A stretch of DNA of 64,000 bases, from NCBI RefSeq assembly GCF_045291395.1, contig NZ_CP152342.1:1860001-1924000 (forward strand), in the 5' to 3' direction. Every line of letters starts with the position of its first letter. Position 1 is the stretch's first letter. Made by a program: the position numbers and the translations under genes. Below the pieces are notes generated by a model. The model saw nothing but the letters and a program-made list of their open reading frames with translations. It ran no database searches and had not been told where the DNA came from. The stretch is from MR-S7 sp000400995. GTDB lineage: Bacteria > Pseudomonadota > Gammaproteobacteria > Burkholderiales > Burkholderiaceae_C. Below, in pieces: positions 42,301 through 49,574 of this stretch.

Positions 42301-43012
42301 CGATGGCGTGCACGGCGTCCACGTAGGACTGCATGTAGCGCTCGGCGTCCTCGTGGGTGAGGGCGGCCTCGCCCAGCATGTCGTAGGAATAGCGGAAGCC
42401 CTTGGCCTCCAGCTTGCGCGCGTTGTCCAGGGCCTGCGCGATGGTCTCGCCCGTGACGAACTGCTCGCCCATCATGCGCATCGCCACGTCCACGCCCTTG
42501 CGGATCAGCGGCTCGCCGCCGCGCGCGGTGAGGCGGCGCAGCGCATCCTTCAGGCCGCCCTCGCTGTGCGTGGCGACCAGCTTGCCGGTGATGAGCAGGC
42601 CCCAGGTGGCCGCGTTGACGAACAGCGAAGGGCTCTTGCCCAGGTGCCCGGCCCACTCGCCGCCGCCGATCTTGTCGCGGATCAGCGCGTCGCGCGTGGC
42701 GGCATCGGGAATGCGCAGCAGGGCTTCCGCCAGGCACATCAGCGCCACGCCTTCCTGCGACGACAGCGCGAACTGCTGCAGCAGCCCCTGCACTAGTCCG
42801 GCGCGCCCGCCCGCGCTCTCGCGCTGGCGCAGCCCTTCGGCAAGGCGCAGGGCGCGGGCCTGCACGGCGTCGGCCAGCGGCGCGGGCAGGCGGGCCTGTG
42901 CGAGCAGCGGGGCCAGGGCCTCGGGCTCGGGGCGGCGGCAGGCGGCGGTGATGGCCTGGCGCAGCGGGGAGGTGTCGGCGGGACGGGGTGCGAAAGGAGC
43001 GGGGTGTGTCAT
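39311..43012 (-). CDS. putA: Bifunctional proline dehydrogenase / glutamate-semialdehyde dehydrogenase
   Basis: This 1233-residue PutA oxidises proline to glutamate in two channelled steps. An N-terminal arm precedes the FAD-binding PRODH barrel (YEGPGISIKLSALHPRY, GLNIDAEEADRLELSLDLLE, RLVKGAYWDSEIKRAQ). The P5C dehydrogenase follows, with SPWNFPLAIFMGQVAAALAAGN, AETGGQNAMIVDSSA and the catalytic Cys in GQRCSALRVLCVQ. No ribbon-helix-helix DNA-binding domain is present at the N-terminus, so it is not autoregulatory. An Lrp-type regulator is divergent from it. Confidence 0.97.
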   Translation of the reverse strand: MTHPAPFAPRPADTSPLRQAITAACRRPEPEALAPLLAQARLPAPLADAVQARALRLAEGLRQRESAGGRAGLVQGLLQQFALSSQEGVALMCLAEALLRIPDAATRDALIRDKIGGGEWAGHLGKSPSLFVNAATWGLLITGKLVATHSEGGLKDALRRLTARGGEPLIRKGVDVAMRMMGEQFVTGETIAQALDNARKLEAKGFRYSYDMLGEAALTHEDAERYMQSYVDAVHAIGKASAGRGVYEGPGISIKLSALHPRYQRAQWQRVMDELYPRVLQLAELARGYDIGLNIDAEEADRLELSLDLLERLCHAPSLAGWNGIGFVIQAYQKRCPFVIDFCVDLARRSGHRLMVRLVKGAYWDSEIKRAQVDGLQDYPVYTRKAHTDISYIACARKLLAAPDAVYPQFATHNAQTLATIYELAGPASYQSGQYEFQCLHGMGEPLYEQVVGERPCRIYAPVGTHETLLAYLVRRLLENGANTSFVNRVADATLPLADLAANPVATVDADTALEGAAGLKHPRIPLPAQLYGAQRTNSQGLDLAAEPVLAQVGQAVADSPTVDAAPLIAAPVQPGTRAVVRNPADLGDVAGHVQEATADDVDAALNAAAAAQSAWAATPPAERARLLRATGDALEQHMPRLLALLMREAGKTCGNAVAEVREAVDFLRYYAAQVEGHFDNASHQPLGPVACISPWNFPLAIFMGQVAAALAAGNVVLAKPAEQTPLVAHEAVRLLHQAGVPAAAVQLLPGRGETVGARLVGDARVMGVMFTGSTDVARILQRSLAGRLDARGQPVPLIAETGGQNAMIVDSSALLEQVVADVVTSAFDSAGQRCSALRVLCVQSDCADRLLAMLRGAMQELRLGNPAQLAVDVGPVIDEEARAGITQHIERLRGQGRRVFQGTTGLSDCAQGTFVPPTLIELEGIAELTREVFGPVLHVVRYGRDQLDTLLGQINATGYGLTQGLHTRIDETVAHVLRRAHAGNIYVNRNMVGAVVGVQPFGGEGLSGTGPKAGGPLYLLRLLSRHPAGAARAAIAATAAKAPDATAQAPLQEPLRALAAWAQAQGKPALAQACAAHAQAACAGLVATLPGPTGERNEYRVLPRDRVLCLADDDATRLLQLSAALAVGAQALWPQESQPLAATLPREVQARVGLLPDWTREGAAFDAVLHTGTTQALHAVSHQVARRHGPIVGVTALDVQDPAQALTRLVLERAVSVNTAAAGGNASLMTMA

Positions 43013-43068
43013 GGAGGCGATGATCCGCAGTTGAATGCAGAATGAATCACCAAAAAATAAGGCTCATG

Positions 43069-43563
43069 ATGAATAATTCACCAATGAAGGTGCATGAAGA
43101 AGACAGTCTGGATCGCATCGATCGGCGGATATTGAAGATCCTCCAGGACGACGGCCGCATCTCCAACCTCAAGCTCGCGGAAAGCGTGGCCCTGTCGCCC
43201 ACAGCCGTGCTCGCGCGCGTGCAGCGCCTCACGCGCGAGGGCTACATCCTGGGCTACGAGGCGCGGCTGAACCCCCTGAAGCTCGGCGCGGGCATGCTGG
43301 TGTTCGTGGAGGTGCTGCTCGACCGCACCACGCCCAACGTGTTCGACCAGTTCAAGGCCGCCGTGCAGGTGCATCCCGAGGTCATGGAATGCCACATGGT
43401 GGCCGGCGGCTTCGACTACCTGCTCAAGACACGCTGCGCCGACATGGACGCCTACCGCCGCTTCGCCGGCGCCGTGCTGTGGCAACTGCCCGGCGTGCGC
43501 GAGACGCGCACCTACGCGGTGATGGAGGAGGTCAAGCACTCCACGCACCTGCATCTGGGCTAA
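43069..43563 (+). CDS. Lrp/AsnC-family transcriptional regulator (probable proline-utilisation regulator)
   Basis: This 164-residue protein has an N-terminal helix-turn-helix (LDRIDRRILKILQDDGRIS, LKLAESVALSPTAVLARVQRL) and the RAM effector domain (VEVLLDRTTPNVFDQFKAAV, CHMVAGGFDYLLKTRC). The divergent position 56 bases from putA suggests it controls putA, as PutR/BkdR-like regulators do. AAGG lies before both ATG 43066 and ATG 43069; I chose 43069 for better spacing. Confidence 0.92.
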   Translation: MNNSPMKVHEEDSLDRIDRRILKILQDDGRISNLKLAESVALSPTAVLARVQRLTREGYILGYEARLNPLKLGAGMLVFVEVLLDRTTPNVFDQFKAAVQVHPEVMECHMVAGGFDYLLKTRCADMDAYRRFAGAVLWQLPGVRETRTYAVMEEVKHSTHLHLG

Positions 43564-43594
43564 GCTACGGCAAGACGCAAGAGAAGGGAAATCC

Positions 43595-43894
43595 ATGCCA
43601 TCCATCCGCCTGACCCTGGCCGTGCTGTGCGCCGGCTTCGCCACCCAGGGCGCCTGGGCCGCGTGCTACGTGGTCTACGGCGCGGACAAGCAGGTCGTCT
43701 ACCGTGCGCAGACGCCGCCGGTGGACATGTCGCGCGACCTGCACGAGACCCTGCCGCAGGTGGCGCCCGGCGGCACGCTGGTGTTCTCGCTGTCGAGCGA
43801 GGGCTGCGAGCTGGAAGTCCACCGCCTGCCCGAAGCGGCCCGTGCCCAGCAGGCTCGCCCGGCGGCGCAGCAGCGGCCCGCCGAGCGCCGCTGA
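43595..43894 (+). CDS. Small exported protein, unknown function
   Basis: This 99-residue protein has a signal peptide (RLTLAVLCAGFATQGAWA, probable cleavage after AWA near residue 22) and a mature part of about 77 residues beginning ACYVVYGADKQVVYRAQTPP. The mature protein has two Cys (at about 24 and 70) that could pair in the periplasm, and a Gln/Ala/Arg-rich tail. GGAAA precedes ATG 43595. It starts 31 bases after the Lrp gene and 23 bases before rlmD. I recognise no named family. Confidence 0.8.
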   Translation: MPSIRLTLAVLCAGFATQGAWAACYVVYGADKQVVYRAQTPPVDMSRDLHETLPQVAPGGTLVFSLSSEGCELEVHRLPEAARAQQARPAAQQRPAERR

Positions 43895-43917
43895 GGCTCT
43901 GAGACAATCCGGGGCCT

Positions 43918-45378
43918 ATGAGCGCCCCCGATACAGCAACCATCCCCACCCTCCCGCAAGCCGCCTCTCACGATCTCCCGCCCGGCTGGCTTGAAGTCAC
44001 GTCCATGGACATGGACGCCCAGGGCGTGGCGCGCAAGGACGACGGCAAGGTCGTCTTCATCGACGGCGCGCTGCCCACCGAACTGGTCAGCGCCAACACC
44101 CACCGCAAGAAGAACAACTGGGAGCAGGCCAGCCTCACCGCCATCCACCGCGAATCCAGCCAGCGCGTGCGCCCCGGCTGCCCGCACTTCGGCCTGCATG
44201 CGGGCGCCTGCGGCGGCTGCAAGATGCAGCACCTGCACGCGGACGCCCAGGTCGCGGTGAAACAGCGCGTGCTGGAGGACAACCTCTGGCACCTGGGCAA
44301 GGTCAAGCCCGAAACCATCCTGCGCCCCATCCAGGGCCCCGCCTGGGGCTACCGCTACCGTGCGCGCCTGTCGGTGCGCTATGTCGCCAAGAAGGGCGTG
44401 GTGCTGGTGGGCTTCCACGAGCGCAAGAGCCGCTATATCGCCGACATGCAGACCTGCAAGATCCTGCCCCCGCACGTCGACGCCATGCTCATGCCGCTGC
44501 GTGCGCTGATCGGCGGCATGCAGGCGCGCGGCACCTGCCCGCAGATCGAGCTGGCCTGCGGCGATACGGTGACGGCGCTGGTGCTGCGCCACCTGGAGCC
44601 GCTCTCCGATGCCGACAAGGACCAGCTGCGCGCCTTCGCAGCCGCGCACGGCGTGCAGTGGTGGCTGCAGCCCAAGGGGCCGGACACGGTGCACCTGCTG
44701 GATGAAGGGGGCGAGCAGCTCGCCTACGGCCTGCCGGACTTCGGCATCACCATGCCGTTCAGGCCCACGGACTTCACCCAGGTCAACCCGCACATCAACC
44801 GCGTACTGGTCACGCGCGCCCTGCGCTTGCTGGACGCGCGCAACCATGAACGCGTGATCGACTGGTTCTGCGGCCTGGGCAACTTCACGCTGCCTATCGC
44901 CACGCAGGCGCGCGAGGTGCTGGGCATCGAGGGCAGCGAGGCGCTGGTCGCCCGTTCGCGCGAGAACTACAAGAAAAACCAGGCCCTGGCGCAGGCGGGG
45001 CAAGCGCTGGCAGCTACCAGTTTCGTAGCGCGCAACCTGTTCGAGATGACGCCCGGGATGCTCATCGCCGACGGCGTGGCCGACAAATGGCTGGTCGACC
45101 CGCCGCGCGAGGGCGCATTCGCCCTGTCCAAGGCGCTGGCCGACATCCACCAGGCCCGCATCGGCGCCGAGGACGCGCCGCCGCTGCCCGAAGGCAGCGA
45201 GGGCTGGGCCTTCCCGCGCCGCATCGTCTACGTGAGCTGCAACCCCGCCACGCTGGCGCGCGACGCGGGCCTGCTGGTGCACCAGGCGGGCTACCGCTGC
45301 GTGGCGGGGGGCGTGGTCAACATGTTCCCGCACACCGCGCACGTGGAGAGCATGGCGGTGTTCGAGCGCGTGGATTGA
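43918..45378 (+). CDS. rlmD: 23S rRNA (uracil(1939)-C5)-methyltransferase
   Basis: This 486-residue methyltransferase modifies U1939 of 23S rRNA. A TRAM-like N-terminus (LEVTSMDMDAQGVARKDDGK) is followed by a [4Fe-4S] site (Cys88, Cys98, Cys101 and a later Cys near 180). The SAM-binding region has DWFCGLGNFTLPIA, and the nucleophile is Cys441 in VSCNPATLARD. Residues 362-371 (QALAATSFVA) are encoded by a copy of the dispersed repeat that keeps the frame. They lie in a variable stretch between the SAM loop and DPPREG. Confidence 0.96.
   Translation: MSAPDTATIPTLPQAASHDLPPGWLEVTSMDMDAQGVARKDDGKVVFIDGALPTELVSANTHRKKNNWEQASLTAIHRESSQRVRPGCPHFGLHAGACGGCKMQHLHADAQVAVKQRVLEDNLWHLGKVKPETILRPIQGPAWGYRYRARLSVRYVAKKGVVLVGFHERKSRYIADMQTCKILPPHVDAMLMPLRALIGGMQARGTCPQIELACGDTVTALVLRHLEPLSDADKDQLRAFAAAHGVQWWLQPKGPDTVHLLDEGGEQLAYGLPDFGITMPFRPTDFTQVNPHINRVLVTRALRLLDARNHERVIDWFCGLGNFTLPIATQAREVLGIEGSEALVARSRENYKKNQALAQAGQALAATSFVARNLFEMTPGMLIADGVADKWLVDPPREGAFALSKALADIHQARIGAEDAPPLPEGSEGWAFPRRIVYVSCNPATLARDAGLLVHQAGYRCVAGGVVNMFPHTAHVESMAVFERVD
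44996..45030 (-). repeat. Partial dispersed repeat inside the rlmD coding sequence, copy R11
   Basis: GGGGCAAGCGCTGGCAGCTA followed by CCAGTTTCGTAGC matches the right half of the dispersed repeat (GCAAGCGCTGGCAGCTA...GTAGC in R9 and R6b). It includes the outer GCTACCAGTTTCGTAGC palindrome. It is in frame and encodes about ten residues of RlmD. Confidence 0.65.
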
Positions 45379-45388
45379 GAAGGTTTTT

Positions 45389-45426
45389 GGCCTCTAGCGC
45401 TTGCCCAGAAAGCGCTGGCAGCTATC
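45389..45426 (-). repeat. Dispersed composite palindromic repeat, copy R9
   Basis: Its reverse complement reads GATAGCTGCCAGCGCTTTC, then TGGGCAAGCGCTAGAGGCC. The outer palindrome GCTATCGCTTCTGTAGC (45421-45437) ends two bases before the stop codon of the minus-strand lipoprotein gene. It lies between convergent rlmD and that gene. Confidence 0.85.
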
Positions 45427-45439
45427 GCTTCTGTAGCGG

Positions 45440-45796
45440 CTAGCCGCGTTCGTCGTCCGCATCGTCGCGCGCGCGCCGCGCCGGGGCGGGCGGCTTGGCC
45501 TGGGTCAGCACCGAGGGCGTGCCTTCCAGCTTGTTCTCGCGCATGTACTGGTCCATCTCCTTCCAGCCCGCGAACACCTGGGCCTTCGCGGCCTTGGGGT
45601 TGAGCGTGAAGCAGTCCTCCAGCCCGCGCAGCGCGTGGCGGCAGGCGCCGCCGATGGCCTTGGCCTCGGCCTCGCGCTGCAGTGCGCGCGGGTCGGGACC
45701 CAGGCCGGGGATGGGGACATCGCAGCCCGCCAGCGGCAGCAGCAGGGCGGCCAGCAGGGCGGCGCGGTAGGGGGAGCGGAGCGGCAGCATGTTCAT
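45440..45796 (-). CDS. Putative lipoprotein, unknown function
   Basis: This 118-residue protein has a lipoprotein signal (YRAALLAALLLPLAGC, Cys near residue 25). The mature part has two Cys (ACRHALRGLEDCF) around a helix, then a charged tail ending RRARDDADDERG. I recognise no domain, though the layout suggests a small periplasmic, outer-membrane-anchored protein. ATG 45796 and ATG 45790 are both possible and neither has a good ribosome-binding site. It lies downstream of the BI-1 gene's transcription terminator. Confidence 0.7.
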   Translation of the reverse strand: MNMLPLRSPYRAALLAALLLPLAGCDVPIPGLGPDPRALQREAEAKAIGGACRHALRGLEDCFTLNPKAAKAQVFAGWKEMDQYMRENKLEGTPSVLTQAKPPAPARRARDDADDERG

Positions 45797-45835
45797 GCTT
45801 TATCGGCACGGGCGCGGCGCAATTGAGGCTCCGCG

Positions 45836-45860
45836 AAAAAAAGCCCCGGAGAACCGGGGC
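45836..45860 (-). terminator. Rho-independent terminator of the BI-1 gene
   Basis: On the minus strand GCCCCGG-TTCT-CCGGGGC is followed by seven T. The 7-bp stem is perfect. It lies 29 bases downstream of the stop of the BI-1 family gene and upstream of the lipoprotein start. Confidence 0.88.
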
Positions 45861-45888
45861 CTGGGAACGGAGAAAAAGGGCGTGCCGC

Positions 45889-46581
45889 TCAGTCGCGCTC
45901 GCCGCCCATGATGCCCAGCAGCGCCAGCAGGCTCTGGAACACGTTGAACAGGTCCAGGTACAGGGCCAGCGTGGCGCTGATGTAGTTGGTCTCGCCGCCG
46001 TCCAGGATCTGCTTGAGGTCGTAGAGCATGTAGGCGCTGAAGATGCCGATGGCGGCCACCGAGATGGCCATCATGCCGGCCGTCGAGCCCACGAACACGT
46101 TGACGATGGCGCCCACCATGAGCACCAGCGCGCCCACGAAGAGCCACTTGCCCATGCCCGATAGGTCGCGCTTGATCACCGTGGCCAGGCTGGCCATGAC
46201 GAAGAACACGCCCGCCGTGCCGGCGAAGGCGGTCATGATCAACTCGGAGCCATTGTTGAAGCCCAGCACCATGCCGATCAGGCGCGAGAGCATGAGGCCC
46301 ATGAAGAAGGTGAAGGCCAGCAGCACGGGCACGCCGGCAGCCGAGCGCTTGGTCTTCTCGATGGCGAACATGAAGCCGAACGCGCCGCCCAGGAACACGA
46401 TCAGTCCGAGGCCGCCGCGCAGCGACTGCGTGATACCGGTGGCCACGCCGATCCATGCGCCCAGCACGGTGGGCACGAGGCTCAGCGCTAGCAGCCAGTA
46501 GGTGTTGCGCAGCACGCGGTGGCGCTGTTCCTGCGAAACGCCATAGCCCGCGGAGCCGACACTGGTGATTTCAGTATTCAT
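45889..46581 (-). CDS. Bax inhibitor-1/YccA family membrane protein
   Basis: This 230-residue integral membrane protein has about seven hydrophobic helices (NTYWLLALSLVPTVLGAWIG, GLGLIVFLGGAFGFMFAI, VLLAFTFFMGLMLSRLIGMVL). The family signature near the end, YMLYDLKQILDGG followed by ATLALYLDLFNVFQSLLALLG, contains the conserved Asp pair. Relatives are BI-1-type Ca2+ leak channels and FtsH-interacting YccA. GAGGA precedes ATG 46581. It is monocistronic with its own terminator. Confidence 0.93.
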   Translation of the reverse strand: MNTEITSVGSAGYGVSQEQRHRVLRNTYWLLALSLVPTVLGAWIGVATGITQSLRGGLGLIVFLGGAFGFMFAIEKTKRSAAGVPVLLAFTFFMGLMLSRLIGMVLGFNNGSELIMTAFAGTAGVFFVMASLATVIKRDLSGMGKWLFVGALVLMVGAIVNVFVGSTAGMMAISVAAIGIFSAYMLYDLKQILDGGETNYISATLALYLDLFNVFQSLLALLGIMGGERD

Positions 46582-46778
46582 CTGTTCCTCTCCTGTGGAG
46601 CCCGCAGGGTGCGGGCCGATGCGATGGATTCTAGGTGGGGACTTTTGGGCTCCATTGCAATACCCGCGCGCCATCCCGTACTTTATGGGTTGCAATCTTT
46701 TGCCCTGCGGCCATGCAGTGGGCTGGCACACGGCCGGTATGCTGTGGCGCGTTTGTTCCACCCCTTTTCTTGTTTGCC

Positions 46779-47186
46779 ATGAAAACCAAACCCGAACTCG
46801 AACTCTCCGACGTGAAACTGATCGCCGCCGCCGCCGAGGCCGAAGCGCTGAAGCACCAGTGGGCCGTGACGATCGCTATCGTGGACGATGGTGGCCACCT
46901 GCTGTCGCTGCAGCGCCTGGACGGCGCCGCGCCCGTGTCCGCGCACATCGCCCCCGCGAAAGCCCGCACGGCCGCCTTGGGCCGCCGCGAGAGCAAGGTG
47001 TATGAAGACATGATCAACGGCGGCCGCAGTTCGTTCCTGTCGGCCCCGGCCATCGAGGGCCTGCTGGAAGGCGGCGTGCCGATCGTCAAGGACGGCCAGT
47101 GCCTGGGCGCCGTGGGCGTGAGCGGCGTGAAGTCCACTGAGGACGCGCAGATCGCCCGTGCGGGCATTGCGGCCATCGGCCTGTAA
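46779..47186 (+). CDS. GlcG/HbpS-family heme-binding-like protein
   Basis: This 135-residue protein is a typical GlcG/HbpS domain: KLIAAAAEAEALKHQWAVTIAIVDDGGHLLSLQRLDGA, then AKARTAALGRR and GGVPIVKDGQCLGAVGVSGVKSTEDAQIARAG. HbpS binds heme outside the cell in Streptomyces; GlcG has no settled role. No signal peptide is present here, so it is probably cytosolic. It converges with hemP, and a strong terminator lies between them. A heme role is suggested only by this context. Confidence 0.9.
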   Translation: MKTKPELELSDVKLIAAAAEAEALKHQWAVTIAIVDDGGHLLSLQRLDGAAPVSAHIAPAKARTAALGRRESKVYEDMINGGRSSFLSAPAIEGLLEGGVPIVKDGQCLGAVGVSGVKSTEDAQIARAGIAAIGL

Positions 47187-47209
47187 AAGCAGGGCCAGTC
47201 GTCCAAAGA

Positions 47210-47239
47210 AAAACCGGCTCCTGGGAGCCGGTTTTTTTT
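47210..47239 (+). terminator. Rho-independent terminator after the GlcG-like gene
   Basis: AACCGGCTC-CTGG-GAGCCGGTT is a 9-bp perfect hairpin followed by a run of T on the plus strand. A run of A precedes it, so it may also act weakly on the minus strand for hemP. It begins 24 bases after the GlcG-like stop. Confidence 0.9.
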
Positions 47240-47344
47240 ATGCGTATCGGGGGAGAAAAAAGCCTGGCTACGCGGGGATACCCGTTGGCTGGCAAATACG
47301 ACCCTTCGGATCCTTAGATCCTGGAGTCGCCCCACGATGAAACT

Positions 47345-47554
47345 CTATTTGGTCAGGATCAGCTTGCCGAGCTTGGTGGCCTGCAGGCGGTAGATCGCGC
47401 CGTTGTGCAGGATGGTCACGGCTTTCTGTCCCTGGAGCAGTGCGCTGCTATCGACAGCCAGGCCTTCGCGGCGCTGGGGAGGTGCATCCATGGGCACGGC
47501 GGCAGCGAAGAAGCGGGAAGAAGGCTGGGAGGACAGGGCAAGGCTGGCTGACAT
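47345..47554 (-). CDS. hemP: Hemin uptake protein HemP
   Basis: This 69-residue protein ends with the HemP signature LLQGQKAVTILHNGAIYRLQ followed by ATKLGKLILTK. HemP proteins are small cytosolic factors needed for expression or function of heme uptake in several proteobacteria. GGAGAT precedes ATG 47554. A Fur-like box with overlapping promoter lies 28 bases upstream. It follows exbD on the same strand but has its own promoter. No heme receptor gene is next to it in this window. Confidence 0.9.
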   Translation of the reverse strand: MSASLALSSQPSSRFFAAAVPMDAPPQRREGLAVDSSALLQGQKAVTILHNGAIYRLQATKLGKLILTK

Positions 47555-47581
47555 GGTTGGATCTCCGTGCTTGGCAATGGA

Positions 47582-47613
47582 GTTAATGATAACCATTCTC
47601 AAATAAAAGTCAA
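47582..47613 (-). promoter_or_regulatory. Fur-like box and sigma70 promoter of hemP
   Basis: GTTAATGATAACCATTCTC at 47582-47600 matches the 19-bp Fur consensus GATAATGATAATCATTATC at 16 positions. On the minus strand a -35 TTGACT (47608-47613) and a -10 TATCAT (47586-47591) are 16 bases apart, so the box covers the -10 element. This fits iron repression of hemP. Confidence 0.75.
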
Positions 47614-47650
47614 AGCATGGCGCTGTGCTTTTTGTAAGAAAGTGCGCAAT

Positions 47651-48061
47651 TTACTGCGTCGGGTCGGTCACGAAGCCGATCTTTCGCACGCCGGCGCGCT
47701 GCGCTGCCGACATGGCTTGGGCCACGCGCTCGTAGCGCACTTCCTTGTCGCCGCGGATGTGCAGGTCGGGCTGCGGGTACTTCTGCGCTTCGGTGCGCAG
47801 GCGCGGCTCCAGTTCGTCGTCGGTGATGTCCGATTCGTTCCAGTGGTACTTGCCATCGGCGGTCACCGACAGCCGGATGGTCTCGGGCTTGATCACCTCG
47901 CGCTCGTTGGACGCGCGGGGCAGGTCCACGGGCACGGCATGCTTCATCACGGGCACGGTGATGATGAAGATGATGAGCAGCACCAGCATGACGTCCACCA
48001 GCGGTGTCATGTTGATCTCGTTCATCACCTCGTCGGCGTCATCCTGGGTTCCGAAAGCCAT
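47651..48061 (-). CDS. exbD: Biopolymer transport protein ExbD
   Basis: This 136-residue inner-membrane protein has a single N-terminal helix (MTPLVDVMLVLLIIFIITVPV) that includes the essential proton-path Asp in the LVDVMLVLL motif, and a periplasmic domain ending VRKIGFVTDPTQ. It works with ExbB and TonB to power outer-membrane receptors. AAGGG precedes ATG 48061. It starts six bases after exbB. Confidence 0.96.
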   Translation of the reverse strand: MAFGTQDDADEVMNEINMTPLVDVMLVLLIIFIITVPVMKHAVPVDLPRASNEREVIKPETIRLSVTADGKYHWNESDITDDELEPRLRTEAQKYPQPDLHIRGDKEVRYERVAQAMSAAQRAGVRKIGFVTDPTQ

Positions 48062-48067
48062 GGCGCG

Positions 48068-48784
48068 TCAGCCCTTCTTGATCGGCAGCACCTTGCTGCT
48101 CTCGCTGGACACGTTCACGCGGGCGCCGGTCACGAAATAGGCGTGCAGGTCGTGCGCGAAGCTGTTCAGGTTGTTCAGGATGGACTTGTTGCCGCGCACC
48201 AGGGCGTTGTAGCCCAGCACGGCGGGGATAGCCACTGCCAGGCCCAGGGCCGTCATGATCAGCGCCTCGCCGATGGGGCCGGCCACCTTGTCGATCGTGG
48301 ACTGGCCCGAGGAGCCGATGGCCACCAGGGCGTGGTAGATGCCCCAGACGGTGCCGAACAACCCGATGAAGGGCGCCGTGGAACCCACCGATGCGAGGAT
48401 CGCCAGGCCCGACTGCAGACGCGCGGTGAATTCGTCGATGCAGTTGCGCAGGCAGCGCGTGACCCAGTCGCTTACGTCCAGGCTGTCGTGCAGATGGGCC
48501 TGCGTGTTGCGATGGTGGGCCGTGGCTTCGCGGCCTTCGAGGGCCAGGTGGCGGAAGGGGTTGGCCGGGTCGCGGCCGAGCTTGGTCAGGCCTGCCGCGA
48601 AGTCCTCGCTGTGCCAGAAGTCGCGCGCGGCACGCGCGTCCTTCTTGAACTTCACGATGTCCAGCGCCTTGATGATGATGACGATCCAGGACGCCAGCGA
48701 CATGCCCAGCAGCAGCACGGCGACGGCCCGGGTAACGAAGTCGCCTTGTATCCAGACGTTGGTGATGCCGAAATGCGATTCCAT
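48068..48784 (-). CDS. exbB: MotA/TolQ/ExbB proton channel protein ExbB
   Basis: This 238-residue inner-membrane protein has the first helix AVAVLLLGMSLASWIVIIIKAL and the paired C-terminal helices (LAILASVGSTAPFIGLFGTVWGIYHAL, GEALIMTALGLAVAIPAVLGYNAL) that form the ExbB pentamer channel around ExbD. AGGAG precedes ATG 48784. It follows tonB after 18 bases. Confidence 0.96.
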   Translation of the reverse strand: MESHFGITNVWIQGDFVTRAVAVLLLGMSLASWIVIIIKALDIVKFKKDARAARDFWHSEDFAAGLTKLGRDPANPFRHLALEGREATAHHRNTQAHLHDSLDVSDWVTRCLRNCIDEFTARLQSGLAILASVGSTAPFIGLFGTVWGIYHALVAIGSSGQSTIDKVAGPIGEALIMTALGLAVAIPAVLGYNALVRGNKSILNNLNSFAHDLHAYFVTGARVNVSSESSKVLPIKKG

Positions 48785-48802
48785 GAAAACTCCTGCGGGT
48801 GA

Positions 48803-49498
48803 CTATTGTTTGAGAACGAAGTGGATCGGTTGCTGGTACCACATGGCTTCGGGCACGCCGTTGCGGGTGCCGGGCACGAAGCGCCAGCGCAATACGGTGT
48901 CGACGGCCTGGCGGTCCAACCGCTCGAAGCCGCTGGACTTCTTGACCTCCACCTTCTGGGGCAGGCCGTCGGTGCCGATGAGCACGCTGAGCACCACCAC
49001 GCCTTGCTCGCCTAGGCGCCGGCTCACGGCAGGGTAGTTGGGGGTGGGGTTGTTCAGGTGGCTTGCGTTGCTCGAAGGCTGCACGATGGCCGGCGGTGCA
49101 GGTGGCGCAGGCGGGGCCGGAGGGGCGGGCGGCGCGGCCGGCGCCTGGATGGGCGGGGCGGGCGGCTGCGGCTCGACGATGCCCACGGGCGCGGCAGGTG
49201 CAGGCGTAGGGTCCGGGATAGCCACGGGCATGGGCGCAGGGCGCGGCTTGGGCGTGCGGGGCTGGGGTGCCGGCTTGGGTGGCGGCGGCGCCGGCGGTGC
49301 GGGTGGGGCAGGGGGAGGCGGGGGAGGTGCGATGAACTCGCTCAGCACCTGGGCGGGGACGATGATTTCGACCGCCTGGCGCAGCAGCCCGGATTGCAGC
49401 GCCCACAGGCCTGCGACGTGCAGCACTACCACCGAACCCGCGATCACGGCATTGCGGCTCAAGCCCCCGGAGGAGCCATATCGATCAAACTGGGACAT
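48803..49498 (-). CDS. tonB: TonB energy-transducing protein
   Basis: This 231-residue protein has an N-terminal membrane anchor (RNAVIAGSVVVLHVAGLWAL), with the His of VVLHVAGLW at the position needed for ExbB/D coupling, and a very long Pro-rich spacer (residues about 55-140, repeats of PPAPPAPP, PAPQPRTPKPRP). The C-terminal TonB domain is NPTPNYPAVSRRLGEQGVVVL through TVLRWRFVPG, including the YPAVSRR motif near the start. It is the first gene of tonB-exbB-exbD. No obvious ribosome-binding site precedes ATG 49498. Confidence 0.95.
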   Translation of the reverse strand: MSQFDRYGSSGGLSRNAVIAGSVVVLHVAGLWALQSGLLRQAVEIIVPAQVLSEFIAPPPPPPAPPAPPAPPPPKPAPQPRTPKPRPAPMPVAIPDPTPAPAAPVGIVEPQPPAPPIQAPAAPPAPPAPPAPPAPPAIVQPSSNASHLNNPTPNYPAVSRRLGEQGVVVLSVLIGTDGLPQKVEVKKSSGFERLDRQAVDTVLRWRFVPGTRNGVPEAMWYQQPIHFVLKQ

Positions 49499-49574
49499 AG
49501 ATGGGATGGCCGCTGGAACGGAACCAGCATTCGTGGGGGTGGCGGCCCTCGGAATTCTTTAGGGGTGGATCACG

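Noticed and set aside
47240..47344. Possible small RNA between the GlcG-like gene terminator and hemP
   Set aside because: Short palindromes such as GGATCCTTAGATCC are present, but there is no convincing promoter and terminator pair.
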